Assembly: GCF_963576615.1 (NCBI RefSeq)
Contig: NC_088708.1
Span: 30,945,191-31,009,190 of the forward strand
Direction of reading: 5' to 3'
DNA length: 64,000 nucleotides
Source: Watersipora subatra
Lineage: Eukaryota; Bryozoa; Gymnolaemata; Cheilostomatida; Watersiporidae
This document shows positions 47,270-57,910 of the stretch, piece by piece (the first letter of the stretch is position 1; each line of letters begins with the position of its first letter). Below the pieces are notes generated by a model, which was not told the DNA's origin, ran no database searches, and worked only from the letters and a program-made list of their open reading frames with translations. Made by a program: the position numbers and the translations under genes.

Positions 47270-47690
47270 CCAATATTTATACTCACCAGCTTTGGCTGCC
47301 GTTTTCACTACCCTAACTTGGCAGCAGAGAAAAGAGGTGTCATTCCATTACTACACTCGCTCTCTCTCAGTTCAGCAGTCTTTGTTTCGTAAATGCTTGA
47401 TATTGCGTGAGTGAAATGACAATTAGTGAAAATTAAGCAAAAGCAAAGATTTATTATGCATTTTAGTGTTTAATATAATATTTACTGTAAACTTTTATTC
47501 GTTATACATATATAAAAACATATATAACTTTAATTCGTTAGCCATGGATCGTAAGATTGATAACAACATTAAAGGAAGAAGCAAGAACCATAATCATAAG
47601 CAGATCATAACCACTAAATACACTAAAGTTACTGTAGGTAACTATAGTTACTAAGATTATTATACTATATTGTTACTAATTCGTCCAACC
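47270..47690 (-). repeat. Family-A-associated repeat, copy lacking the hAT insertion
   Basis: In minus orientation this matches both flanks of the hAT-like element at 41725-42711 (TTTCACTCACG.AATATCAAGCAT and CTGAACTGAGAGAGAGC). It continues into the CATAACCACTAAATACAC block shared with 6905 and 45130. It therefore represents the paralogous empty site. Confidence 0.75.
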
Positions 47691-48011
47691 CGCTAGCATA
47701 AAACACCTTGAGTAACAGAACATTCGCTTGTGGTGTTTGTTTTGTGTTCGTTTCCTTTTTAAGATTGCAAAATCCTGATGTCCATTTTAAAATTTAAATG
47801 AAGTATTTACGAGCTAAATGTGTGCATGTAATCATTGGCATGGCATTGGTTATCATCAACAAAATAATGTTTTTCATTACTTGCCAAAGGAAAAAAACAA
47901 AGAAATGAGAAGACACAAATAAGAAATTATTGAGTGAGTTGAACAGCAGTGTTTTGAAAGTTGGTATTCTAAGAGCATTGAGGAGTTGGAATAGTGAATT
48001 GTAGGTTGTAG

Positions 48012-48232
48012 TCACAAAAGTTCATAAACCGAAATATGCGATGGTGGATGTAGTATGTTGGTGTCACGGAGTAGAAAATTACTGGGATCAGATGCGTCAA
48101 TGATGACTGGATACAAGGCGTGCCTGAATTTTTTCCATGAAAGTTTAATTGATAAACAGAAACAAAGATCAATGTTTTGTTGATACAGTCCCAAGGTCGC
48201 CTCAAGATCGTTTGTGTCAGCTGCCATTCTAG
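48012..48232 (-). CDS. Weak candidate exon, unknown protein
   Basis: The minus frame after a possible TTAG acceptor reads MAADTNDLEATLGLYQQ..., includes HALYPVIIDASDPSNF and ends in a stop at 48012. The PVIIDASDPSN string faintly recalls the PVILDPADPTN motif of the oligoadenylate-synthase family, but nothing else of that family is visible. A second minus open stretch at about 49690-49848 follows a good acceptor (TTTTTACAG) and reads KAKLLLKLSEIENEET; the two could belong to one gene. Both could equally be chance frames. Confidence 0.2.
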
Positions 48233-48750
48233 CTAACATAAGTAGAAATGAATTGCATACTTAGCCTTCTGTCCAGATAACATGCCGAATGCTTTACACG
48301 CTATATGTCCAATTAGTTGTAACTTTAGGGCCATAGTCTATCATGAGAGACCGCATTTGTGGAAACTTAGTAAAATAAATTTTTCAAGAGGAATGTAAGT
48401 CGCTGATACAGTGGAATCTAAACCTCTTAATCGGTGCAAATCAGACTCGCCTGAATGAATCTGGCCATATTTCTTCTCCAGGCTTCCATGAGCATTTTAT
48501 TCCATTTAAATATCTATCCTAGCTAGTAAATTCAAGGTTTCTATAGTTGTCAGATAAGAATGTGGAGCCCAACAGATATGCTCAAGTTCATTATTGACGT
48601 GCCAAGAAGTTGTCAATATAACCAGTGTACATGTATATTGTTAGTAGTAGCATTTTGAATAACTATGTGTAATAGTACATGTTGCTATTCAAAATGGGGC
48701 ACATGCACCTGCAGGTAGGACGGTTTTGAAAAGGACCTAAAGAATTTTGA

Positions 48751-49320
48751 TGAAAGTGAGTTTTGCAGGCTATAAAAGTGAGTTTTACAGGCTATGAAAG
48801 TGAAATTTACAGGCAGTGAAAGTGAAATTTACAGGCAGTGAAAGTGAGTTTTACCGGCTATAAAAGTTAATTTTACAGCTATAAAAGTCAATTTTACAGG
48901 TTATGAAATTGAGTTTTACCGGCTATGAAAGTGAGTTTTGCAGGCTATAAAAGCGAGTTTTATAGGCTATGAAGGTGAACTTTACAGGCTATAAAAGTGA
49001 ATTTTACTGACTATGAAAGCGAGTTTTACGGGTTATGAAAGTGAGTTTTACCGGCTATAAAAGTGAATTTGACCGGCTATGAAAGTGAGTTTTACAGGCT
49101 ATAAAAGTGAGTTTTACAGGCTATAAACGTGAGTTTTACACGCTATAAAAGTGAGTTTTACAGGCTATGAACGTGAGTTTTACAGGCTATGAAAGTGAGT
49201 TTTACAGGCTATGAACGTGAGTTTTACAGGCTATGAAAGTGAGTTTTACAGGCTATGAACGTGAGTTTTACAGGCAATAAAAAAAGTGAGTTTTACAGGC
49301 TATAAAAGTGAGTTCTACCG
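48751..49320. repeat. 21-bp minisatellite, ~27 copies
   Basis: Head-to-tail units with core AAAGTGAGTTTTACAGGCTA and variants (ACCGG, AACGT, AAATT). Each unit contains GTGAGT, the consensus 5' splice site, and TTTTACAG, a good 3' splice site, 13 bp apart. Not coding. Confidence 0.95.
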
Positions 49321-50067
49321 ACATTGCTGTTTGGCTAGAAAGCCCCACCATAGAATTAAATAGCTTTACTAGGCTTTTTTGGAGATGTAATGACTTTTTT
49401 GAATTGAAAATTCTCTAGTGTAGATGCACTTGGAATCATGTCCACGTTCAACAGCTAAGGCATTATTTAGAGAGAAGGTTGATGAACCTACAAGGTCTTA
49501 GCAGACTAATAACACACTTGAATACCAACTACATCTGTTCTTTACCGAGTTTCCATGAGCCAATATGATGTGTCTTTAAATAAAAGAACCTGTTGGATCT
49601 CAGCAATAGCGCTTAGAAACAGCGTTATTAAATAATATAATTGCAATATACCGTAATTATTTGAATAGAAAGAACATCTATTATTTAGTGAGTTTCCATG
49701 AGGCACCATTGTATGAATATAACGGTCTTTGACTAAATAGTCACGGAAACGCGAGTATTCATCAAATATAAGCAGCTCAAATTTTATTATATTACATCTT
49801 GTTTCTTCATTTTCAATCTCAGACAATTTTAACAGAAGTTTAGCTTTTCTGTAAAAACATAAACATACTATTTTTATATTATGTTTTGTTTTCATACATC
49901 CATTAGGGTAGTTTATAAACTGGCTGCTAGCTTCTTGTTATTAGACTCTTACTCCTAACTATAGGTCACCCTTTACTGCTGATGACTCTTACACTATTTA
50001 TCGGCAGCACACACCTAAAATATGCTACAGATTTAGCCATTTCAGGTTGAAGCTGCTGCGTGCGTAT

Positions 50068-50160
50068 TAGCCTATGACCTTAGTCTATGACCTTAGCCTA
50101 TGACCTTAGCCTATGAACTTAGCCTATGAACTTAACCTATGAACTTAACCTATGACCTTC
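50068..50160. repeat. 13-bp tandem repeat, ~7 copies
   Basis: CTATGACCTTAGC and close variants (CTATGAACTTAAC) in direct tandem. Short, non-coding. Confidence 0.85.
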
Positions 50161-50739
50161 TCTTAGTTTTCAGTAGGCTTTTGTGATGACCAGTTTGTGT
50201 CAGAAGAGAGCGTTTTGACCAAACCACGCTGCCGATAAACACTATAGCCGCAAATACATTCATTATTTCCATTGGTTATCAGAGCGCTACCAAAAATATT
50301 AGAATTTATATTTACATCTATACATACATGTACATGTATATATATATATTTCTCAAAATTGGTCATATGTGTATTCGTGCATTCGTCGTATTGAATGTCC
50401 AGCTATAGCTATTATTTTAGCATTGTGCCCACACGTTACGAAGCCCATTTAGTAAATTTCAATTTAAGGCGTTATCATATTTGATATACTGTAACAACAC
50501 GCTAATTATTTTAGCAAAGCGCCCACACGTTATGATGCCCCTGTTAAGAAATCTATTTCGTAAGGTTTAATTACTATAAATAGGGTCAAGGCCAATTCTT
50601 CTCACGCGGACATTTATAGGAAGAGCTTCGACTTCTCTCGAGGTCAGACAAAGACAGTCCGATATCTCATTTGTAAATTTGCACCAGTATCAATTGTGTA
50701 GTAGTTTTTGTAGTGTTTTGTGTGGTTTAAAGAAATTAA

Positions 50740-52500
50740 GAAAAAAAATAAAACAACTGTGAAGGTTTTCAAACTTTCTCAAACAACTGTAACTTTGAGC
50801 CTTCATATCATGAGGAAAATGTTTTGTGTAGGTCAAATCAATTAAAAAAAATAAAGCAAATATAAAGGGTTTAGATATAAATGTAAAATAACTAGCAAGT
50901 AATAGCTAAATTAAACCATAACTGTCATCTACAACTTTTATTGTATTTACTAGGTAAATCAGACACGCTGATTCCGATTTTGTACTCAAAATAAAGATTG
51001 GTCCACTAACTTTCAGAGTAATGAAGGCTTTTTTACAGCGTTTTAATATCGGCCTCGAAAACAACACAATCGACGCAACAAGCTCCACCCATAAATACAT
51101 GATGTAACCTAACTCTTTAGGAATGGAAATTAGGAATGTTTAGACCGATTTAGAATGATAGAGATGGATGTCTTAAAACGCATTATTATCTAAATTCAGC
51201 CTTAAAAATAATCTATCTTTTCTGAAAGGTAGATAAGCTATTTAACATTACATATGTAAAAAGTGAGCTCAAAAAAGCGCGATAACAACGCTAGCTTGTG
51301 ATAAAACCGCGCTTTTTTGAGCTCATTTTTTTCAGCGTTCAGCCCATTTAAATGTCATTTAACAAGCTACGAGCAATTTTAAATAGTTTTTATACCTTTC
51401 ATAAAAAACTGAAATTATTTTACAGGCTGGATTTAGATAATAATGGGTTTTAAGACACCCATCTCTATTATTCTAAATCGGACTAAACTTCCCTAACTTC
51501 CATTCCTAAAAAAGCTAGGCTTCATCACATATTTATGGGCGGAGCTTGTTATGCCGATTGTGTTGTTTTCGAGACGGATATTGGAACGCTTTAAAAGAGC
51601 CTTAATGATTTTGAAGATTAGTGGACCAATTTTTATTTTGAGCACAAAATCAGAATCAGCATGTCTGATTTACCTAATAAATATGATAAAAGTTGTACGT
51701 GACAGCTATGGTTCAGTCTGTTTTGCTATGATTACAATAAAACATGATTCGGCAATGATACAATTAATACGAACTGAGAAAACAAAATGAAAATTTCTGA
51801 ATATGTTGAATTAATAATAACAATTCTTGCATAGAAGTGTGTGTGTATAAAAAGGTTACTGTTCCACCAGAGGCTATCCATCAAAACTTTGAATACGACG
51901 ATACTGGTAAAAAAAAGTCTTTGCACAGAAAATGTATTTGTATTTAACATATAACAACATTTGCCATTCTAACTTTCAAACTACTTATCATGAGAAAAGT
52001 GTTTTGTGTAGTTGAAATAATTTAAAAGAAAATAAAAACAACTGTGAAGGTTTTTAAACTTTGTCAAACAACTGTAATTTGCAAACGTTATATCATAAGA
52101 AAAATGTTTTGAGCAGGTCAAATAAACTTGAAAAAATAAAACAACCATAAAAGGGTTTAGATATAAATGTGAAATAATTAGCAAGTAATAGCTAAATTAA
52201 GTCGGTTTTGCTACAATTACAATAAAATATCATTCGGTAATGATACAATTAATACGAACTGAAAAAGCAAAATAAAAATCCTGAATATGTAGAATTAATA
52301 ATAACAATTCTTGCATAGAAGTGGGTGTGTATAAAAAAGGTTACTGTTCCATCAGAAGCTATCCATCAAAACTTTTCTCATGATATGCAGTTTGAAAGTT
52401 AGAATGGCAAATGTTGTTATATGTTAAATACAAATCAATTTTCTTACCAAAGACTTGTTTATTACCCGGGCAACGCCTGGTAGCACAGCTAGTGTATGTG
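50740..52500. mobile_element. Cluster of family-B repeats
   Basis: Copy 2 spans about 50740-50913 and 51714-51905, split by the foldback at 50914-51713. Copy 3 (about 51905-52380) follows in the same orientation. Copy 4 (about 52375-52500) is inverted and ends TTACCCGGGCAACGCCTGG. Shared blocks are ATCATGAGGAAAA, AGCAAGTAATAGCTAAATTAA and TGATACAATTAATACGAACT. Copies 3 and 4 together make an inverted repeat. No reverse transcriptase frame is seen. Confidence 0.75.
50914..51713. mobile_element. 800-bp foldback element inside family B
   Basis: The whole segment is palindromic. The left starts AACCATAACTGTCATC and the right ends GACAGCTATGGTT; the centre (about 51265-51335) is a strong hairpin with GAGCTCAAAAAAGCGCG and its complement. 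Because of the palindrome, both arms encode the same short peptide string (SGPIFILSTKSESACLIYL) on opposite strands. Homology to an unknown transposase end is possible but not shown. Confidence 0.85.
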
Positions 52501-53235
52501 TAAAGTGACCCAGAATTTGCTCCACATAATATAAGGAAACAGTGTACTAGATCGGCTATGATTGGCTATCACAACCAAACAATCGTCTGCAAGTCGAACA
52601 AATTTAAGCTGCAGTTCAGTCGACCTTCTTGATCATTTTCAGTCGGCCAAACAAAAGATTTTCTAACTTATCGGTCACTCAAGGTTTGGTAAAATCTGGC
52701 AGATTATCTGCCTGCGTACATTCACCTCGACACTCTGATTTAGCTACTGCCGATCTTTACTATAATAAGTTATGTGTCTGTCTGTCTGTCTGTCCGAAGC
52801 CACATAGGTTGGGGGAAAAGATTGCATTATATGGCATTTGAACCTGTGACAATAAACTTCACCCCGTGGCACTCTATCACCTTCACCAATCGTTCACCAT
52901 CCACGGGTTTAGAATAACTGTGCACATACTTATTTTTTGTGCTTTATCGGCACTCCTGACGATCTCTCACAGCACTCCAGCTAAGGTACTAGCGAACATA
53001 AATATCACTGCAATCCTCAACAAGCTGACTCGATGTAGTGAATGTTAATACTGATATATATGTGGATCTAAGGCTAGTTGTCTGTAGATTGTATCAGCAA
53101 AATACAGTAATTAATGTATTGAGCTCACTAATAAACAGAAAGAAATACGTTGTACTATGGTCTCTCCATATCAGCTCGAGGGACCACACCACCAACCATT
53201 TCTATAATCTATGACAAGCGTATAAAATATTTTTT
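52501..53235. other. Unassigned region
   Basis: Contains a short (TGTC)n run at about 52774-52793. The frame at 52629-52841 is open but carries no recognisable domain. No gene is called. Confidence 0.4.
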
Positions 53236-53239
53236 GGAC

Positions 53240-53800
53240 TCCGTTCTTAAAGATGGGCTTAGGGCTTGAGGTTCTGAGGCTTGAGGGCTGAGGTTCTGAG
53301 GCTGTAGGGCTGAGGTTCTGAGGCTGTAGGGCTGAGGTTCTGAGGCTTGAGGGCTGAGGTTTTGAGGCTGTAGGGCTGAGGTTCTGAGGCTGTAGGGCTG
53401 AGGTACTGAGGCTGTAGGGCTGAGGTTCTGAGGCTGTAGGGCTGAGGTTTTGAGGCTGTAGGGCTGAGGTTCTGAGGCTGTAGGGCTGAGGTTCTGAGAC
53501 TGTAGGGCTGAGGTTCTGAAGCTGTAGGGCTGAGGTTCTGAGGCTGTAGGGCTGAGGTTTTGAGGCTGTAGGGTTGAGGTTCTGAGGCTGTAGGGCTGAG
53601 GCTTGAGGGCTGAGGTTCTGAGGCTTGAGGGCTGAGGTTCTGAGGCCTGAGGGCTGAGGTTCTGAGGCTTGAGGGCTGAGGTTCTGAGGCTGTAGGGCTG
53701 AGGTTCTGAGGCTGTAGGGCTGAGGTTCTGAGGCTTGAGGGCTGAGGTTTTGAGGCTGTAGGGCTGAGGTTCTGAGGCTTGAGGGCTGAGGTTCTGTCTC
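53240..53800. repeat. 22-bp minisatellite with open minus frames
   Basis: About 25 units of GGTTCTGAGGCTGTAGGGCT(GA), alternating with a GGCTTGAGGGCTGA version. Since 22 is not a multiple of 3, the minus frame cycles through three units per 66 bp and remains open for 197 codons (Ser/Pro/Gln/Leu-rich). No splice sites or conserved ends suggest a gene. I regard the frame as a by-product. Confidence 0.95.
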
Positions 53801-53954
53801 ATTTACTTCCAGCTTCTAGTTTGTCATTCACATAAACTTCCATCAAAGCTGGCATTCCTTGAGATCCTGTGTTTTCTTGAGATCCTGTGTTTCATTCTGT
53901 CACTAACATGGCTGTTTTAAAAAAAACCGATTGCCAGTATCATTGTTCTTTTAG

Positions 53955-54067
53955 CACTGCTATACCGGGGCACTAAGGCGGTCTCTCGTACACCCATCAA
54001 CAGAGAAGATTTCATTGCTATCTATAAAAAGAAGGTGAAAGATGATGCATTCAAATATGAACTTCAG
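53955..54067 (+). CDS. Candidate internal exon of unrecognised gene
   Basis: Bounded by a TTGTTCTTTTAG acceptor and a CAG|GTATGT donor. In phase 1 it reads ALLYRGTKAVSRTPINREDF... to ...VKDDAFKYELQ with no stop and ends in phase 0. It is phase-compatible with 39338-39399 upstream and with 61912-62002 downstream. Alternatively it could be a first exon from the ATG at 53908, but that frame needs a one-base change in an A8 run (53919-53926) to join this reading. I do not recognise the protein. Confidence 0.4.
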
Positions 54068-54364
54068 GTATGTGTTGTTTACGAGAGCGGTGTAGCTGGT
54101 TAGTTTACTTGTTAATAGAAACATAAGAGGAATGGAAAGTGAACCGTCCCTTTAATCAATGTTCATTAAAAACTGCCAATCTTGGCTATTTAAAAAAATA
54201 CATTATTCATTTAATGTTGATTTTCGGTGTTAATTTACAGCTATACTGCACACAGTTGCAATAGTTGAGTCTTGTAATGTTTCTCCCGGAATATCTCCAT
54301 CCAAGAAGTTGGAGTATCCAGTTTCTGATGATGTTTTAAGAGACTGCCTACTATTAATGATTAA

Positions 54365-55246
54365 AGGTTGACTTGCAACAAAATTCACATTACAGTTATT
54401 TGGTATCAAAAGATTCACCATGTCTTACTCTGCTGTGTTGTAGGTGAAAAATATGTGGAAATGTGATTACAAGCTCTTAAAAGCTCAAAAACAAACAGTT
54501 AATGCAGCCATCACCAAACCATGTAAATTGGAATCAGTTTATTTCTCTGACGTGGTCAATCTATTTGGTTATTGTTTTGACAAGGCCAGTAAAAGGCTCA
54601 ATATAAAACGTCTTGTAGCACTAGTTTATGACAAACACTTCGAGTTCTACAGAAAAGCCTCTATCAAATATAGATGCTCGCTACTTTACAATTTTGCTTC
54701 GGCTTGGTCTAATCGTCTAGTCGCAATCTGATCATGTGACCCATACTTCCTGCCAAACTGCCCGAATAATTTCTGCAGAATTTTCGACTATCACATGTGA
54801 CCAACACGCTCCTCATGTTCATCAGAGAATGATTGCACTTCTTCGAGCTAAGGTTAAAAAATTAAACGATTTCTCATGGTAGGTTGTGAGATATCAGTGC
54901 TGAAAGTGACAGCATTACAATGATGATGAAATAGAACCGTAAGGACAATAGACATTGTTTTATTGAATGCATGAAGTATATTTGTAAAAATATTTCGACG
55001 AATGAGGTTGCATGAAAGTGTAAACAGAAGCCATCTTGTTCCATTACGTCCCATTTGAGCCGTTTTGGAAAGAGATTCTAATCTATGGCAGTTTCGTGAT
55101 GGGGGCGATTAACTGTTCGTTTTTGAGCTTTTACGAGTTTGTAATCACATTTCCACATATTTTGCACCTACCACACCGCAGAGTAAGACATGGTGAATCT
55201 TTTGATACCAAATAACTGTAATGTGAATTTTGTTGCAAGTCAACCT
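54365..55246. mobile_element. TTAA-flanked TIR element, copy 3
   Basis: The best-preserved copy: AGGTTGACTTGCAACAAAAT at the left, complement at the right, TTAA at 54361-54364 and 55247-55250. Long TIRs (about 130 bp) also carry ATGTGGAAATGTGATTACAA and its complement. 882 bp; no transposase. Its right TTAA is also the left TTAA of the next element. Confidence 0.9.
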
Positions 55247-55358
55247 TTAACCCTTTGGCAGGGGAAACGACCAGAATGTCGTTTACCGGTTGCGTGGGAA
55301 AACGACATTTATGTCTATTTCGGTAGACGTTTATAAAGCTGTCGCCTAGTAACGTTAA

Positions 55359-56419
55359 CCCTTTCGCGGGCAGAGCGACGTTTTTGTCGCTTTGCGATAC
55401 GGCTGCTAATGGGCAGTGCGACGTTTTTGTCGTTTCGGTAATGTATTTTATTATTGCAGTTTCTGGTTAGCTAAATGCCGTTTTTTGTTTACTTTTTTTA
55501 CCAATAGCAGGCTACGATATACTAGTTTCGGTTAGCCTCAAAAATTTACTTCAAGGTTGAAAAAAAAACGATCGTATTTAGCAGTGATGAATAAATAAAC
55601 TTTCGAAAAAAATTAGAAAATTGTTCTAAATAATTTATCAACTTTTATTTTTCTTGGTTTGGTTTTAGCTTTTATCTACCGAATTTTTTGAGAGTTTGAC
55701 TTTAATTTACCGTCATGGCGACTTCTAAAAGAACCTCCCGAGATTATTCTAATAATGCAAGTACTAGTACCGAAATTACTAAGAGATTCAGAGCTGACAG
55801 TGACATTTTAGATTTAGTAGCAAGAGATGACAGTGAATCAGGTTTGGATTGTGATTGGAATGACTTTACATCTGGAAGTGACAGTGATGAAAAGGCTGGT
55901 AGCAGTAATGATGAGGATGTGAGTAGGAGTGATGCCAGTGCCTGGAAGAATATAACCAACATAAACAGAGATAAATCTCCCACAATTCAGCATTTTATAG
56001 CAGTGGCAGGCCCAGTATTTACTCCAGTAAATGCTATACCAGTAGAGTATTTTGAAAAGTTTTTTGAGCCTGTCAATCCAGGAAGTACATATTTGTGGGA
56101 GCTCTTTGTTACACGAATAAGTACATGGTGCAAAGACTGTGATGTGGGCCTTTGTAAAGGAGAATGCTTTTGAAAGTATCATTCGTAAATATACAATTAT
56201 TATGAAAAACATATATTTTATGTTATACATTTTTATTTATTTATAATATATATATGCCTATGGACATATACATGTATACATATGCGCCTTTAAACATAGA
56301 TATATGCACATAATAACACACAGAAAAGTGTATGAACCTTTCAAAAAAAATTGATTTTTTGGAAAATTAATTCGCCCATGGGAGTCTGAATTAGTTTTGA
56401 AATTTCGCCCGCGAAAGGG
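55359..56419 (+). mobile_element. Inner piggyBac element, 1061 bp
   Basis: CCCTTTCGCGGGC at the left and GCCCGCGAAAGGG at the right are perfect 13-bp inverted repeats, flanked by TTAA (55355-55358 and 56420-56423). Subterminal GCGACGTTTTTGTCG motifs repeat near the left end. It contains one 152-codon gene with the ends, but not the core, of a piggyBac transposase. Confidence 0.9.
55715..56173 (+). pseudogene. Internally deleted piggyBac transposase, 152 aa
   Basis: An intact frame from ATG to stop. Residues 1-90 are Ser/Asp/Glu-rich (ILDLVARDDSESG, SGSDSDEKAGSSNDED), the acidic N-terminus usual in piggyBac transposases. Residues about 105-125 (VNAIPVEYFEKFFEP) match the beginning of the catalytic domain. 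The sequence then passes directly to WCKDCDVGLCKGECF, the C-terminal Cys-rich zinc domain that binds the element's ends. The several hundred residues with the DDD catalytic acids are missing. It cannot cut DNA; if expressed it could bind the ends only. Confidence 0.75.
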
Positions 56420-57032
56420 TTAAACAAAGGATATGAACACTAGGAAGTTTTAAATATCATCAACAAGATATCGGTCGATGATTTACAATAGGAAGCGATT
56501 ATCTGAGAGGCGTTGCTTTGTGCTAAAAGCTAAACAAATCGCGATTCCTTGGAAAAGATTAAAAGTTGGAAAAACCAGTCAACATCGGCTCGACTTTCAA
56601 AACGGTAAAATAAAAGATTATTTTGTCCTGCGATCATTAGTGATTTTTTGTCTGATCAGAATAAAAATAATTCAAATGATAGAAGTGATGTAAACTTTTT
56701 GGACTTTTAATATACTTGGAATATGCAGAGAAAACGATCGTTATGGTGGCTCGCACGGCTTCGTTATAGCGTTTGACTCTACCGAAAAAAAATGCTTCCA
56801 AGCATTTCATACAGGGACAATTGCACATGGTTGTAATTTTTTTTGAGTAGTAGATATGTGAATGAATGTATATGTACAAAAAATTTTGTTCATAGAAATA
56901 AATTTAAGATTTGAGCTATGCATGTTCATCAAATATCGATTTTATCGAATTTTCGAAAATAAATTACATGAGTTTCGGTTGTTTTTGGGGGCTTATACCT
57001 GGTCAAAGGGTTAAAGATGACCTGGTACAAAA

Positions 57033-57425
57033 TTTTATCAGAAAATATCTATATTTTTCTATCATTGGCGATTTTTTTAATGTTTGAGGTGATCTGACTG
57101 CTAGAATGTTTCAAGATTAAAATCAATAACACTTAATTGCAATTGAGACATTCGGCTCAAGCAAAAGTGTGATTATGAAGTCTATAGTTGCAAAGAGACT
57201 GACAGAATAGAGACGGGTAATGCTGTAACTTGAACACAATAGCTAATATCAACCATCGCAATGCTCACAACTAGTGACATCATATCGCATGTATTTTTTA
57301 TCTAAGCAATGTTAACCGGGATCAAGTTTTATCGATGTTAATCTTGAAACATCCTGGCAGTCAGATCATCTCAAACATTAAAAGCATTCGTAAATGATAG
57401 AAATACCGATACTTTTTGATAAAAT
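57033..57425. repeat. Inverted repeat, ~95-bp arms
   Basis: The left arm (about 57033-57125) contains TTTTTCTATCATTGGCG and GAGGTGATCTGACTGCTAGA. The right arm (about 57335-57425) holds their complements (CAGTCAGATCATCTCAAAC, AAATGATAGAAATACC). The spacer is non-coding. Probably a further MITE; its flanking duplication is not resolved. Confidence 0.7.
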
Positions 57426-57664
57426 CTACAGAAACTTTGTGTAAGTTTTTGTAGATTCTAACAGCATCTACGGGCTTCACCCGAACAAGGGTTAAATCTA
57501 TTTTCCCAAAATTTTGACGAGCCATTTGAAAAGTACAACGCCAGCCTCTATTTAAATGCCACCTCCAATTGACAGCCACTATAGAGGAAGGGTTAAAAAA
57601 TAGAGCACCATGGAGTTCAATTAGAGGTTTTCGGGTATATACATGTATATATCTACTTATACTA

Positions 57665-57910
57665 CATGTAGCTGTGCTACCCGGCGTTGCCCGGGTAATA
57701 AAAATGTCTTTGGACAGAAAATTGATTTGTATTTAACATATAACAACATTGCCCATTCTAACTTTCAAACTACATATCATGAGATAGATGTTTTGTGTAA
57801 TTGAAATAAGAAAGAAAATAAAAACAACTGTAAAGGTTTTAAAACTTTGTCACACAACTGTAACTTTCAAACTTCGTATCATGAGGAAATGATTTTGTGC
57901 AAGACATGTT
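57665..57910. mobile_element. Dispersed repeat family B, copy 5
   Basis: GCTGTGCTACCCGGCGTTGC leads into CCCGGGTAATAAAAATG, followed by AACATATAACAACATT, CATTCTAACTTTCAAACTAC and ATCATGAG blocks as in the other copies. Same orientation as copy 1. Confidence 0.75.

Larger units (their letters stand above)
55251..57010. mobile_element. Outer piggyBac-like element (host of a nested one)
   Basis: Begins CCCTTTGGCAGGGG after TTAA (55247-55250) and ends CCTGGTCAAAGGG before TTAA (57011-57014). The CCCTTTG ends plus TTAA are the piggyBac signature, but the inverted repeats are short and imperfect, so the boundary is tentative. It is split by the inner element at 55359-56419. The minus frame at 56637-56879 contains CNCPCMKCL but is not recognised. 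Confidence 0.5.
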
